Assembly: GCA_905201565.1 (NCBI GenBank)
Contig: CAJKOS010000032.1
Location: 1-13,913 of the forward strand
Length of the DNA stretch: 13,913 nucleotides
Source of the DNA: an uncultured Erysipelotrichaceae bacterium
Lineage (GTDB): Bacteria; Bacillota_I; Bacilli_A; Erysipelotrichales; Erysipelotrichaceae
Reading direction: 5' to 3'
Below are positions 5,153 through 13,184 of the stretch, one piece after another. Position 1 is the first letter of the stretch, and every line of letters begins with the position of its first letter. The position numbers and the translations under genes are program-made. The notes beneath the pieces are model-generated. The model was not told where the DNA came from, searched no databases, and was given only the letters and a program-made list of their open reading frames with translations.

Positions 5153-8100
5153 ATGAGTGAAAGAGAGTTGAAAAAAGATCGCGAATACCGTGAACTTTTG
5201 GAGAGAGCGACAAAGGATAAGCTTTCGGATCTTTTGACCAGGGCAACCGCTGAGTCGTATATCGAAGAGAGGCTTTCTTTAATGCGCCCTGAGGAAAGCT
5301 GTGCGGTGATGATCATCGACCTCGATGATTTCAAGCTGGTCAATGATACCTATGGTCACCAGTCTGGTGATGAGGTCATCATCCATACCGCCAGGGCACT
5401 TTCCGGCTCATTTCGTACAGATGATATTGTCAGCCGCTGGGGTGGGGATGAATTCCTCGTTTTTCTCAGCGGTTCTTTAAATAGTGACATCGTCCATAAC
5501 AAGGCAAGGGAAGTCAGTGAGAAACTGCAATTCATCATCGGACAGGATCCGGGTATTGCTGTTTCTGCTTCCATTGGTATTTATATCGAAACTACCGGAC
5601 AGCGAAACTTCCGGCAGATGTTCCGCAAGGCGGATGAAGCCCTCTATTCTGTCAAAAGGACAGGCAAACATGGCATTTCCATCAAAATGGATGAAAAGCT
5701 GCTCGATGTGGAAGAAGACAAGGTCCGCGGTATGCGGCCTATTCAGATAAGCGATCTTCATGAAGGGTTTAATAATGGGATTGCCCTTTTGGAAATCAGT
5801 GAAGAGATCGAAATCATCTATGTCAATTCCGGCTTTTGCTCGATGTTGATGGAGAAGGCGGAGGACTTTGCTTATGAGAGGCCATTAGAGGCAATTGTGC
5901 ATCCGGATGACTGGTCGGGTTTTTCTGAGGCTTTGCATAAGGCTGTGCATTCTTCAGCAAGTATTACCCGCGTTGTGCGCTTTGGGAAAGAAAACAGCTG
6001 GAAGTGGTGGAACATCAAGGCAACCCATATCAAATATCCAGGTGATAAACCGGTGATGATGATGGTTTCCATGGATATTTCTTCAGTCAAAAACAGTGAA
6101 CTGCAATTGCAGGAAAGCAATACGATGTATGAAGAAGTACTCGGACAGATGGACAGCCGCATTTTTGAAGTGGATATTCCCCACCGTGTGTTTTCATTGT
6201 TTGCCGGAAGTGATAAGCACAAGGTGCTCTGTCAGCTCGACTTTCCGGATGGGCTTTTGTCGTCTGGTCTTATTGCGGAAGAGTCTCATGACCGGCTGAC
6301 GGCATTTGCGGACCTTTTGTTAAAAGGTGTGCCTGGTAAAGGGGATAATTTCCTTGTCAAAGATCCTTCGACAAACCTCCGAAGATGGGCTTCCCTATCC
6401 TATAATGTGACAACAGATGAAAATGGTGAACCGGCAAGGGCGATTGGTATTTTTGAACTGCTCAGCCGCGATGAAAAAGAAGAGGAAATGGAAGACTTTT
6501 TCGATGTGTCAAATCAGATGGAAAGTGATGATATCCTCTTCGGCATGGTGTGTGATCTGACTTCTGACAGGGTGGATGAGTTCTGGTATGAAGGCATGAA
6601 TGCCTATGGCAGCGAGGATAATTCTTCGTGCAGTGAAATCTTCACAAGAATACGGACCCATGTCCGCTTTGAATCCGATGGTGATGCAGAGAAATACTTT
6701 GATGTAAAGAAACTGCTCAATCAGTTTATGGGAGGCTATGACTCGTTCCTGGTCCGCCTTTGTTATCAGATGAAGGATAAAACCATCAGTCTGCTGTATG
6801 CAGGGATCATGGACAGGCGAAAAGAAGACGGACATATCATGTTGTATGGATATGTCAATCGACTTGACCGCCTGTCACATGTTGAAGAAGCCGGAATAGA
6901 GATTGCTTGTGACTCCTATACAGGATATCTGACGAAAGAGTCATTTTGCAAAGCGGTAGATTATGTTTTGCGGCAAAATAGCGGCAAAGATGAGCTTTGT
7001 GCACTTGCCGTTGTGCAATTGCGCAACATCACCGGGAAAATACGCGGTGTGCGCAAAGGCTATGTCGCTTCTGCCATCTCACTTCTTGAAACAAGATGTA
7101 TTTTCTCCATTACTGAAGATAATGATATGCTCGTTTTCTTTGCGGATATTCGTTCCAAGGCATGGCTGTTTGACAAGCTGGAGAAGATGTTGAAATATGT
7201 CCGCGGCATATTACATGATGAAGAAGATATTCACCGGGTGTCGGTTTCCATCGGTGTCAGCTGCAGTTTGAAAAACGAAGCTTCTTATGACTCAATGTTT
7301 GTACAGGCGATGCAGGGCTGTGCTTCATGGAAAAACCCATACAAAGATGGCATCATCTTCCCGGAAGAAAGCGGGGCATGGACATGGCGGGAAATCGGCT
7401 ATACAAATGAAGAGGACAAAATCGTCCTGCATCGCAGTGAGGTGGACAGACCTCTTTCTTCGCGAGAAAAAGATGCGGCATTTGGCTGTGTGACAGCAAT
7501 GCTCAAGGCAGATGATGAGGAACAGGCGATTTATGCGGCTTTGCAGTCCATCGGACGTTTCTATGAAGCTGACAGGGTGTATATCTTGCGCCTTGCAGAG
7601 AAAGACAGGATTGTCCTCATGAGCCATGAATGGTCAGATGTCAACCACCGCAGTATCCAGCATGCCCTCTCCGGCACACTGACAAAGAGGCTTCCGATAT
7701 TGCAGAGATGTATGAAGGAGAGAAAACCGGTTTATCTCACCAGGCGCAAACCGTTTGAAAATGGTGTGGCATCGTTGACTACACCATGGCATTTCACAGT
7801 TTTCCCAATGATTGAAAAAGAAGAAATCTACGGTTTCCTCTGCATTGATAATCCTAAGGTTCATGCGGCGGATGGAGCACTTCTTTATCTGCTTATGCCT
7901 TATATCAAAAAACAGGATAAAAAGTTCGAGGCATGCAGTACATGTCAGATGTGGAATGATGAAGAGGATGGTGTTGGATACAAAGATCTCTATCAGCTGG
8001 ATTTGAAAAATCATAAGAGTGTTGGTCTTTTGTTTGTGGATCTTTCCCTGAATAATGAAAACAATAGCCGGCAAGGGCTGGAATATCGCAGCCGCCTGCT

Positions 8101-9133
8101 CTGGTATCTGAGACATGAAATGGAAGATATCTTTGGCAGAGAATCGATATTCCATACCGGTTCAGGGGAATTTGCAGCATTGTGCTTCGATACGACAAAA
8201 CAGGTATTCATGGGCAGAGCTTTGCGGCTTAGGGCACGTGTACAGCGGGCATATCCGGGTCAGTGCCGTATAGGCAGTGCATACCGAGAAGGTGTTTTCT
8301 ATACGCGCATGTTGGTGGATGAAGCCCACAGTGCCCTCTATCTCAACCCAGCCGGAGAATCCATCCTGCCGCCTATCCTCATCGGCGGATGCAGCTATGG
8401 CAGCATTCGTGAAGCGGCGGATATGGGCAGGCTGAGATTGTATGCCCAGCCTGTATATACGCTCCATGATCATGCCTTCCACAGTATGGAAGTCCTGCTT
8501 CGTGGTCTTGATGCAAGAGGGTCGATCATCTTTCCTTCCCGATTTCTTCCGGTGTTGGAAAGAAATGGTGTGATCCGCGATGTAGATCTCTATGTTCTTG
8601 AACATGCGCTTGCATGGATGGAGAAAGAGAAACGGGAAGGCGGACAACTTCCCCGAATTGCGCTGAATGTGTCGCTGAAGACGCTCTTCAACCGTTCTGC
8701 GCTTGCTTCATATCTTGCCATCGCAAGCCGCTATCCGCTGGTGATGGATGAACCGCTCATCTTTGAAATCAGAGTGGATGAGCATACTGATGTACATGCG
8801 CTGATCCATGTATGCCGGCAGTTTATGTCTTCAGGTGTGCAATTTGCCCTGGATGATTATGATTTTGAAAACAATTATCCAAAACTCTGGAAATGGATAC
8901 CACTCCAATATGTCAAATTGTCCAGGCGAATTCTTTTGGAAGAAAAAGATGTGACAATGGGTATAGAAGCACTGATGGAAGATGGCGTTCCGGTTGTGAT
9001 CAAGGGTATTGAAACAAAAGAACAGGAAGAATTATTCCAGAAATACGATGTATTGGTACAGGGATATTATTACGGAAAGTCATCCCAGTTAGAAACATAT
9101 AAACAGGAGGAGGGACATAATGGAAACAGCTAA
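5153..9133 (+). CDS. Very large c-di-GMP signalling protein: GGDEF-PAS-PAS-(degenerate GGDEF)-GAF-(degenerate GGDEF)-(degenerate EAL)
   Basis: A 1326-residue cytoplasmic protein without membrane spans. Residues 20-177 form a complete GGDEF domain: IIDLDDFKLVND (54-65, metal-site Asp56), WGGDEF (96-101) and the inhibitory I-site RTDD (88-91) five residues before it, so it should make c-di-GMP with product feedback. PAS-like domains follow at about 198-312 (ending VSMDISSVKNSE) and 325-440. A relic GGDEF domain lies at about 588-737 (SVSIGVS kept, signature lost). A GAF domain (about 770-920) precedes a third GGDEF fold with GSGEF (1003-1007). The EAL domain (about 1085-1317) keeps EVLLR (1113-1117), Asn1172, Glu1205 and DD (1234-1235) but has Lys1284 and Ser1257 at canonical acidic positions, so it is probably not a phosphodiesterase. 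Two features are odd: the active domain is N-terminal, ahead of all sensors, and the start lacks a clear ribosome site. It overlaps the CheB-CheR gene by 14 nt. Confidence 0.9.
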   Translation: MSERELKKDREYRELLERATKDKLSDLLTRATAESYIEERLSLMRPEESCAVMIIDLDDFKLVNDTYGHQSGDEVIIHTARALSGSFRTDDIVSRWGGDEFLVFLSGSLNSDIVHNKAREVSEKLQFIIGQDPGIAVSASIGIYIETTGQRNFRQMFRKADEALYSVKRTGKHGISIKMDEKLLDVEEDKVRGMRPIQISDLHEGFNNGIALLEISEEIEIIYVNSGFCSMLMEKAEDFAYERPLEAIVHPDDWSGFSEALHKAVHSSASITRVVRFGKENSWKWWNIKATHIKYPGDKPVMMMVSMDISSVKNSELQLQESNTMYEEVLGQMDSRIFEVDIPHRVFSLFAGSDKHKVLCQLDFPDGLLSSGLIAEESHDRLTAFADLLLKGVPGKGDNFLVKDPSTNLRRWASLSYNVTTDENGEPARAIGIFELLSRDEKEEEMEDFFDVSNQMESDDILFGMVCDLTSDRVDEFWYEGMNAYGSEDNSSCSEIFTRIRTHVRFESDGDAEKYFDVKKLLNQFMGGYDSFLVRLCYQMKDKTISLLYAGIMDRRKEDGHIMLYGYVNRLDRLSHVEEAGIEIACDSYTGYLTKESFCKAVDYVLRQNSGKDELCALAVVQLRNITGKIRGVRKGYVASAISLLETRCIFSITEDNDMLVFFADIRSKAWLFDKLEKMLKYVRGILHDEEDIHRVSVSIGVSCSLKNEASYDSMFVQAMQGCASWKNPYKDGIIFPEESGAWTWREIGYTNEEDKIVLHRSEVDRPLSSREKDAAFGCVTAMLKADDEEQAIYAALQSIGRFYEADRVYILRLAEKDRIVLMSHEWSDVNHRSIQHALSGTLTKRLPILQRCMKERKPVYLTRRKPFENGVASLTTPWHFTVFPMIEKEEIYGFLCIDNPKVHAADGALLYLLMPYIKKQDKKFEACSTCQMWNDEEDGVGYKDLYQLDLKNHKSVGLLFVDLSLNNENNSRQGLEYRSRLLWYLRHEMEDIFGRESIFHTGSGEFAALCFDTTKQVFMGRALRLRARVQRAYPGQCRIGSAYREGVFYTRMLVDEAHSALYLNPAGESILPPILIGGCSYGSIREAADMGRLRLYAQPVYTLHDHAFHSMEVLLRGLDARGSIIFPSRFLPVLERNGVIRDVDLYVLEHALAWMEKEKREGGQLPRIALNVSLKTLFNRSALASYLAIASRYPLVMDEPLIFEIRVDEHTDVHALIHVCRQFMSSGVQFALDDYDFENNYPKLWKWIPLQYVKLSRRILLEEKDVTMGIEALMEDGVPVVIKGIETKEQEELFQKYDVLVQGYYYGKSSQLETYKQEEGHNGNS

Positions 9134-11621
9134 GGAACAACATATCATTGTTGGCATTGGAGCTAGTGCGGGCGGTGTAGAGGCACTGCAGCAGTTTTTC
9201 TCCAGTGTGCCATCGTTAACCGGCATGAGTTTTGTTGTAGTACAACATCTATCCCCCGATTATAAAAGTCTCATGGCTGACATTCTGCACAAGTACACGG
9301 AAATGCCAATTTATGAAGCTGAAGATAATATGGTTGTTGAACCGGATACGGTCTATCTTAATCCGGCGAAGATGTATCTCACCTTCAAAGATGGTATGCT
9401 GCACCTCAATCCTTTGGAACAAGGGACGATCAGCCATCCGATTGACAAATTCTTTTCTGCCCTTGCGGAAGAAAAACAGGATAAAGCTATCGGCATCATC
9501 TTGTCAGGTACTGGAACAGATGGTTCATCAGGAGCACGTGCAATCAAAGAACATGGCGGTATCGTCATATCCCAGAGTCCGGAAAGTGCAAAGTTTGATG
9601 GCATGCCCCGCAATATCATCAACCTGGGCATTAGCGACTACATCATGGCGCCAGAGGAAATCGGTGAGGAACTGGTGAGTCTTCCAGATGCCCTATCGGT
9701 ATTGCCTTCTATCCGCCATGAAGAAGAGGATGGCAGGGATGGGGAACTGCTTGCCAATATCTATGCGGTGCTCAAGGATGAATGCGGCATTGATTTTACA
9801 TATTACAAACGTTCGACAATCTTGCGCAGGATTGAACGCCGCATGGGCGTAAAGCACTGTCAGTCCCTTGCCCAATATGTGCGAATGCTCAATGAAGACA
9901 AAGATGAAGCGGAGACTCTCATCCATGAAGTGCTGATCGGGGTAACGAATTTCTTCCGTGATCCGCCATTGTTTGAAAAGCTGAAGTACAGTGTAGTGTA
10001 TAAGATTATTGAACAGACACCGCAGTCAGAGTCCATCCGGGTATGGAGTGCAGGTTGTTCCACAGGTGAAGAGGCATATTCTCTTGCTATCCTGTTTATG
10101 GAAGCGATGGAAGATATGCAGACGTTCCGCAATGTGAAGATCTTTGCGACCGATGTTGATACACGGGCTATTGAAAAAGCGGGTAAAGGCGTATTCGGAG
10201 ATAATATTATTGAAGATGTGTCCATTGACAGGCTGAGCCGCTTCTTCATCCGGGAAAATGATAAATACCGGGTCATTAAGAAAATCCGTCAGATGATTAT
10301 CTTTGCGCCGCACAATATTGTCTCCGACCCTCCTTTTGGCAAATTGGACCTCATCGTTTGCCGCAATGTCATGATCTACTTTCAGCCGGTATTGCGCAGA
10401 AGGCTCTTTGCCATCTTCCATACAGCCCTCAAAAACGGCGGTTATCTTTTCCTTGGCAAGAGTGAATCCGCAAATGAGTATACAAGTCTTTTCAAACCGG
10501 TCAGCGGTACAGAGAGAATTTATATGCACCAGGCAGAAGGCAGAAGTGAAGAACTCGCTAAACCGTCTTTCGACATTCCCTCAGTCAGCCTGAACCACCT
10601 GGAACAGGATGCGGAGAAAACGGGAGAGCAACAGGAATATAGCCCGGATTCCCAGTATACAAAGTACATGGAAAAATTCCTGCCTGCTTCAGTTGTGGTG
10701 GGCAGCGATAATAACATCATTCACTTCTTTGGCAACTATGAGGACTACATCCAGCTTGTGTCGGGAAGGGCATCGCTCAACCTGTTTCATATGATCATTA
10801 CAGATCTTTCCCTGGCGGTTTCCACTGCCCTCAAGCGCAGCCGGGAAAACCAGAAAACAGTGACGGTGACCGATATTACTGTGGATACCAAAAAAGGAAG
10901 ACGTGTGATCGATCTGCGCGTAGAGCCTTCCGGAACTGACAGTCATGGAGAGGGGCTTTATGCGGTGTTGTTTCTTGAACACAGGACAACGGAAGCATCG
11001 GGTATTGTTGAAAAATACAATGTGGATGAAGCTGCCGCAAGAAGGATTGCGGACCTCGAAAAGGAATTCCAGGTTTCTCAGGCAGACTTACGGGCAACTA
11101 TACAACGGCTTGAAACGGTGAATGGAGAACTGCAGGCAGCCAACGAAGAACTATTGACCGCAAATGAGGAATTGCAGAGTTCTACCGAAGAACTGCAGTC
11201 GGTGAATGAAGAGCTCTATACGGTCAATACCGAGCATCAGCTGAAGCTCGATGAGCTGACGATGATGACCAACGACCTTTCTAACTTCCTCTCTTCGACT
11301 ATGATCGGTATTCTCTTTGTTGACAGCAATCTCAACATCCGCAAGTTTACCGAATATGTAGGCAGGGAGTTCCAATTGATGGAACATGATATCGGTCGTC
11401 CGATTCAGATCTTTGCCCATAGTTTCCCGGATGAAAAGATTGAGGATGACTGCCGTTCAGTGCTGCATGATCTGCGCTCCATCGACAGGGAAGTGACTTC
11501 CGCAAACGGCAGGTGCTACACATTGCGCATTGCCCCATACAGGACAACGGAAAACAGCATCAGGGGTCTGGTCATTACGATCATCGACTCGCTTGGCAAG
11601 GAAAATGCCACAACAAAATAA
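9120..11621 (+). CDS. CheB-CheR-PAS fusion: chemotaxis-type methylesterase plus methyltransferase with PAS and coiled coil
   Basis: An 833-residue soluble protein. Residues 8-190 are a CheB methylesterase without a receiver domain: GASAGG (Ser16), VVVQHLSP (His43) and SGTGTDGSSG (Asp134) form the Ser-His-Asp triad. Residues 210-470 are CheR, with an all-helical N-part, NFFRD (277-281), the AdoMet site VWSAGCSTGEEAYS (308-321), ATDVD (343-347) and VCRNVMIYF (413-421). A PAS-like region (about 510-622), a heptad-rich coiled coil of repeated NEEL/TEEL units (640-712) and a PAS_10-type domain (718-825) follow. Known relatives usually end in a histidine kinase; this one stops after PAS. AGGAGG at 9105-9110, 9 nt ahead, fixes the start inside the end of the GGDEF gene. 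Catalytic residues look intact, so reversible glutamyl methylation is plausible, but the target is unknown: no receptor or other che gene lies in the window. Confidence 0.94.
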   Translation: METAKEQHIIVGIGASAGGVEALQQFFSSVPSLTGMSFVVVQHLSPDYKSLMADILHKYTEMPIYEAEDNMVVEPDTVYLNPAKMYLTFKDGMLHLNPLEQGTISHPIDKFFSALAEEKQDKAIGIILSGTGTDGSSGARAIKEHGGIVISQSPESAKFDGMPRNIINLGISDYIMAPEEIGEELVSLPDALSVLPSIRHEEEDGRDGELLANIYAVLKDECGIDFTYYKRSTILRRIERRMGVKHCQSLAQYVRMLNEDKDEAETLIHEVLIGVTNFFRDPPLFEKLKYSVVYKIIEQTPQSESIRVWSAGCSTGEEAYSLAILFMEAMEDMQTFRNVKIFATDVDTRAIEKAGKGVFGDNIIEDVSIDRLSRFFIRENDKYRVIKKIRQMIIFAPHNIVSDPPFGKLDLIVCRNVMIYFQPVLRRRLFAIFHTALKNGGYLFLGKSESANEYTSLFKPVSGTERIYMHQAEGRSEELAKPSFDIPSVSLNHLEQDAEKTGEQQEYSPDSQYTKYMEKFLPASVVVGSDNNIIHFFGNYEDYIQLVSGRASLNLFHMIITDLSLAVSTALKRSRENQKTVTVTDITVDTKKGRRVIDLRVEPSGTDSHGEGLYAVLFLEHRTTEASGIVEKYNVDEAAARRIADLEKEFQVSQADLRATIQRLETVNGELQAANEELLTANEELQSSTEELQSVNEELYTVNTEHQLKLDELTMMTNDLSNFLSSTMIGILFVDSNLNIRKFTEYVGREFQLMEHDIGRPIQIFAHSFPDEKIEDDCRSVLHDLRSIDREVTSANGRCYTLRIAPYRTTENSIRGLVITIIDSLGKENATTK

Positions 11622-11629
11622 AGGATTTG

Positions 11630-11643
11630 TGCAAGCGCTTACG
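11630..11643 (+). promoter_or_regulatory. cre-like catabolite-repression operator
   Basis: TGCAAGCGCTTACG matches the CcpA box TGnAAnCGnnnnCA except for the last base, and carries the AAGCGCTT palindrome (11633-11640) also present twice at 1013 and 1039. It overlaps the -35 region of the beta-glucosidase promoter, the expected place for CcpA repression by promoter blocking in Firmicutes. Confidence 0.7.
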
Positions 11644-11669
11644 TATTCATGCACAGATTATGGTAAAGT
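11639..11669 (+). promoter_or_regulatory. Candidate promoter of the phospho-beta-glucosidase gene
   Basis: TAAAGT (11664-11669) with a TG extension one base ahead (TGGTAAAGT) makes an extended -10. TTACGT (11639-11644) at 19 bp is a weak -35, which the extension can compensate. The start would be near 11676, followed by AAGGAG at 11683-11688, 9 nt from the ATG. Confidence 0.45.
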
Positions 11670-11697
11670 GTAAACAGATGAAAAGGAGAATGAAACA

Positions 11698-13116
11698 ATG
11701 CTTCACAAAACACTGAAACCTTTCCCCAAAGATTTCCTCTGGGGCGCTTCCACTTCTGCTTATCAGGTAGAAGGCGCAAACCTCGAAGATGGCAAGGGTC
11801 CTTCCTGCCAGGATGTCAAGGTTGTTCCTGAAGGTACTTCTGATCTGACTGTCTGTGCAGACCAGTACCACCATTACAAGGAAGACGTAGCTCTGATGGC
11901 TGAGATGGGCTTCAAAGTCTATCGTTTCTCCATCAGCTGGTCCCGTATCATTCCTGAAGGTACAGGTGCCATCAATCCAAAGGGTATTGAGTACTACAAC
12001 AACCTCATCAATGAATGTCTGAAGTATGACATGGTACCTCTTGTCACCATGTTCCACTTCGATATGCCGGCAGCTCTTGACAAGCGCGGTTCCTGGTCTA
12101 ATCCGGAATCTGTTGACTGGTTTGTCAACTTTGCAAAGGTCATGTTCGAAAACTATGGTGACCGTGTCAAGTACTGGCTGACGATCAATGAACAGAACAT
12201 GTTGACACTGGTTGGACCGGTTATCGGTACACTGACAATTCCGGAAGGCACAGAGAATGTGCTCAAGGAAACATACCAGCAGAACCACAGAATGCTCGTG
12301 GCACAGGCTAAGGCTATGGCACTTTGCCATGAGATGATTCCGGACGCAAAGATCGGTCCTGCACCAAACATCTCCCTTGTCTATGCAGCATCCTGCAAGC
12401 CGGAAGATGTACTGGCTTCCCAGAACTTCAATGCGATCCGTAACTGGCTGTACCTCGATATGGCTGTTTATGGCAAGTACAACAACCTCGTATGGGCGTA
12501 TCTTGAAGAAAATGATGCAACACCTGAATTTGCGGAAGGTGATGCGGAAGCACTGGCAAATGGACATCCGGACTTCATCGGTTTCAACTACTACAGCACA
12601 GCGACAGTTGAATACAGTGATGGTACAGAGGCTGCCAAGCAGGGCGACCAGCAGTCCGGTACAGGTATTCCAGGTGTTTACAAGACATTTGCTAACCCGA
12701 ATCTGCCTCGTACAGAGTTCAATTGGGAAATTGACCCGGTTGGCTTCCGCAATACATTGCGTGAAGTTTACAGCCGTTACAGACTGCCGATCATCATTAC
12801 TGAAAATGGTCTTGGTGCCTATGATACACTGACTGAAGATGGCAAGGTTCATGACCAGTATAGAATCAATTATCTGAGAACGCACATCGAACAGATGAGA
12901 CTGGCTATTACGGATGGTGTAGAAATGATGGGTTACTGCCCATGGAGTGCGATTGACCTCATTTCCACACATGAAGGTATGAAGAAGAGATATGGCTTCA
13001 TCTATGTTGATCGTGATGAGTTTGAATTGAGAACAATGAAGCGTTATAGAAAAGATTCCTTCTACTGGTACAAGAAGGTAATCGCTTCTAATGGTGAAGA
13101 TCTCGCTGATCTTTGA
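11698..13116 (+). CDS. bglA: 6-phospho-beta-glucosidase, glycoside hydrolase family 1
   Basis: A 472-residue TIM-barrel enzyme of normal GH1 length. It opens with FPKDFLWGASTSAYQVEGA (9-27), the family N-terminal signature. The acid/base glutamate is in TINEQN (Glu165) and the nucleophile in ITENGLG (Glu369). The late loop LISTHEGMKKRYGFIYVD (421-438) supplies the Ser, Lys and Tyr that bind the 6-phosphate in BglA-type enzymes, so it should cleave PTS-imported phosphorylated beta-glucosides (cellobiose-, arbutin- or salicin-phosphate) in the cytoplasm. No PTS gene is adjacent. A cre-like site over the promoter predicts repression by glucose. Codon choice leans visibly to AAG, AAC, TTC, CTG and GGT compared with the signalling genes, suggesting high expression. 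The gene symbol is by family resemblance only. Confidence 0.93.
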   Translation: MLHKTLKPFPKDFLWGASTSAYQVEGANLEDGKGPSCQDVKVVPEGTSDLTVCADQYHHYKEDVALMAEMGFKVYRFSISWSRIIPEGTGAINPKGIEYYNNLINECLKYDMVPLVTMFHFDMPAALDKRGSWSNPESVDWFVNFAKVMFENYGDRVKYWLTINEQNMLTLVGPVIGTLTIPEGTENVLKETYQQNHRMLVAQAKAMALCHEMIPDAKIGPAPNISLVYAASCKPEDVLASQNFNAIRNWLYLDMAVYGKYNNLVWAYLEENDATPEFAEGDAEALANGHPDFIGFNYYSTATVEYSDGTEAAKQGDQQSGTGIPGVYKTFANPNLPRTEFNWEIDPVGFRNTLREVYSRYRLPIIITENGLGAYDTLTEDGKVHDQYRINYLRTHIEQMRLAITDGVEMMGYCPWSAIDLISTHEGMKKRYGFIYVDRDEFELRTMKRYRKDSFYWYKKVIASNGEDLADL

Positions 13117-13123
13117 TGGGTAC

Positions 13124-13151
13124 AACCTCTGGGAAACCAGGGGTTTTCTTT
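13124..13151 (+). terminator. Terminator after the phospho-beta-glucosidase gene
   Basis: Stem AACCTCTGG (13124-13132) / CCAGGGGTT (13137-13145), nine pairs including one T-G wobble, closed by a GAAA tetraloop and followed by a T-rich tract (13144-13151). It begins 8 nt after the stop. Confidence 0.8.
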
Positions 13152-13154
13152 CGG

Positions 13155-13180
13155 AAAGAAAAAGCAGGACAATGTCCTGC
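13155..13180 (-). terminator. Terminator of the convergent hydrolase gene
   Basis: Stem GCAGGAC (13164-13170) / GTCCTGC (13174-13180) with a 3-nt loop. On the minus strand it is followed by TTTTTCTTT (complement of 13155-13163). It lies 5 nt after the hydrolase stop. Between it and the plus-strand terminator is a third palindrome, TTTTCTTT (13144-13151) / AAAGAAAA (13155-13162), made of both T-tracts. Confidence 0.8.
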
Positions 13181-13184
13181 AAGA

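Noticed and set aside
7634..8155. A 173-residue minus-strand frame inside the GGDEF gene
   Set aside because: It is an antisense shadow; the plus-strand GAF and degenerate GGDEF segments are continuous and domain-like.
11647..13182. A 511-residue open frame on the minus strand covering the whole phospho-beta-glucosidase gene
   Set aside because: It has no recognisable domain and its Cys/Ile/Val-rich composition is typical of an antisense shadow; the plus strand carries the GH1 catalytic motifs, a ribosome site and strong codon bias that explains the open antisense frame.
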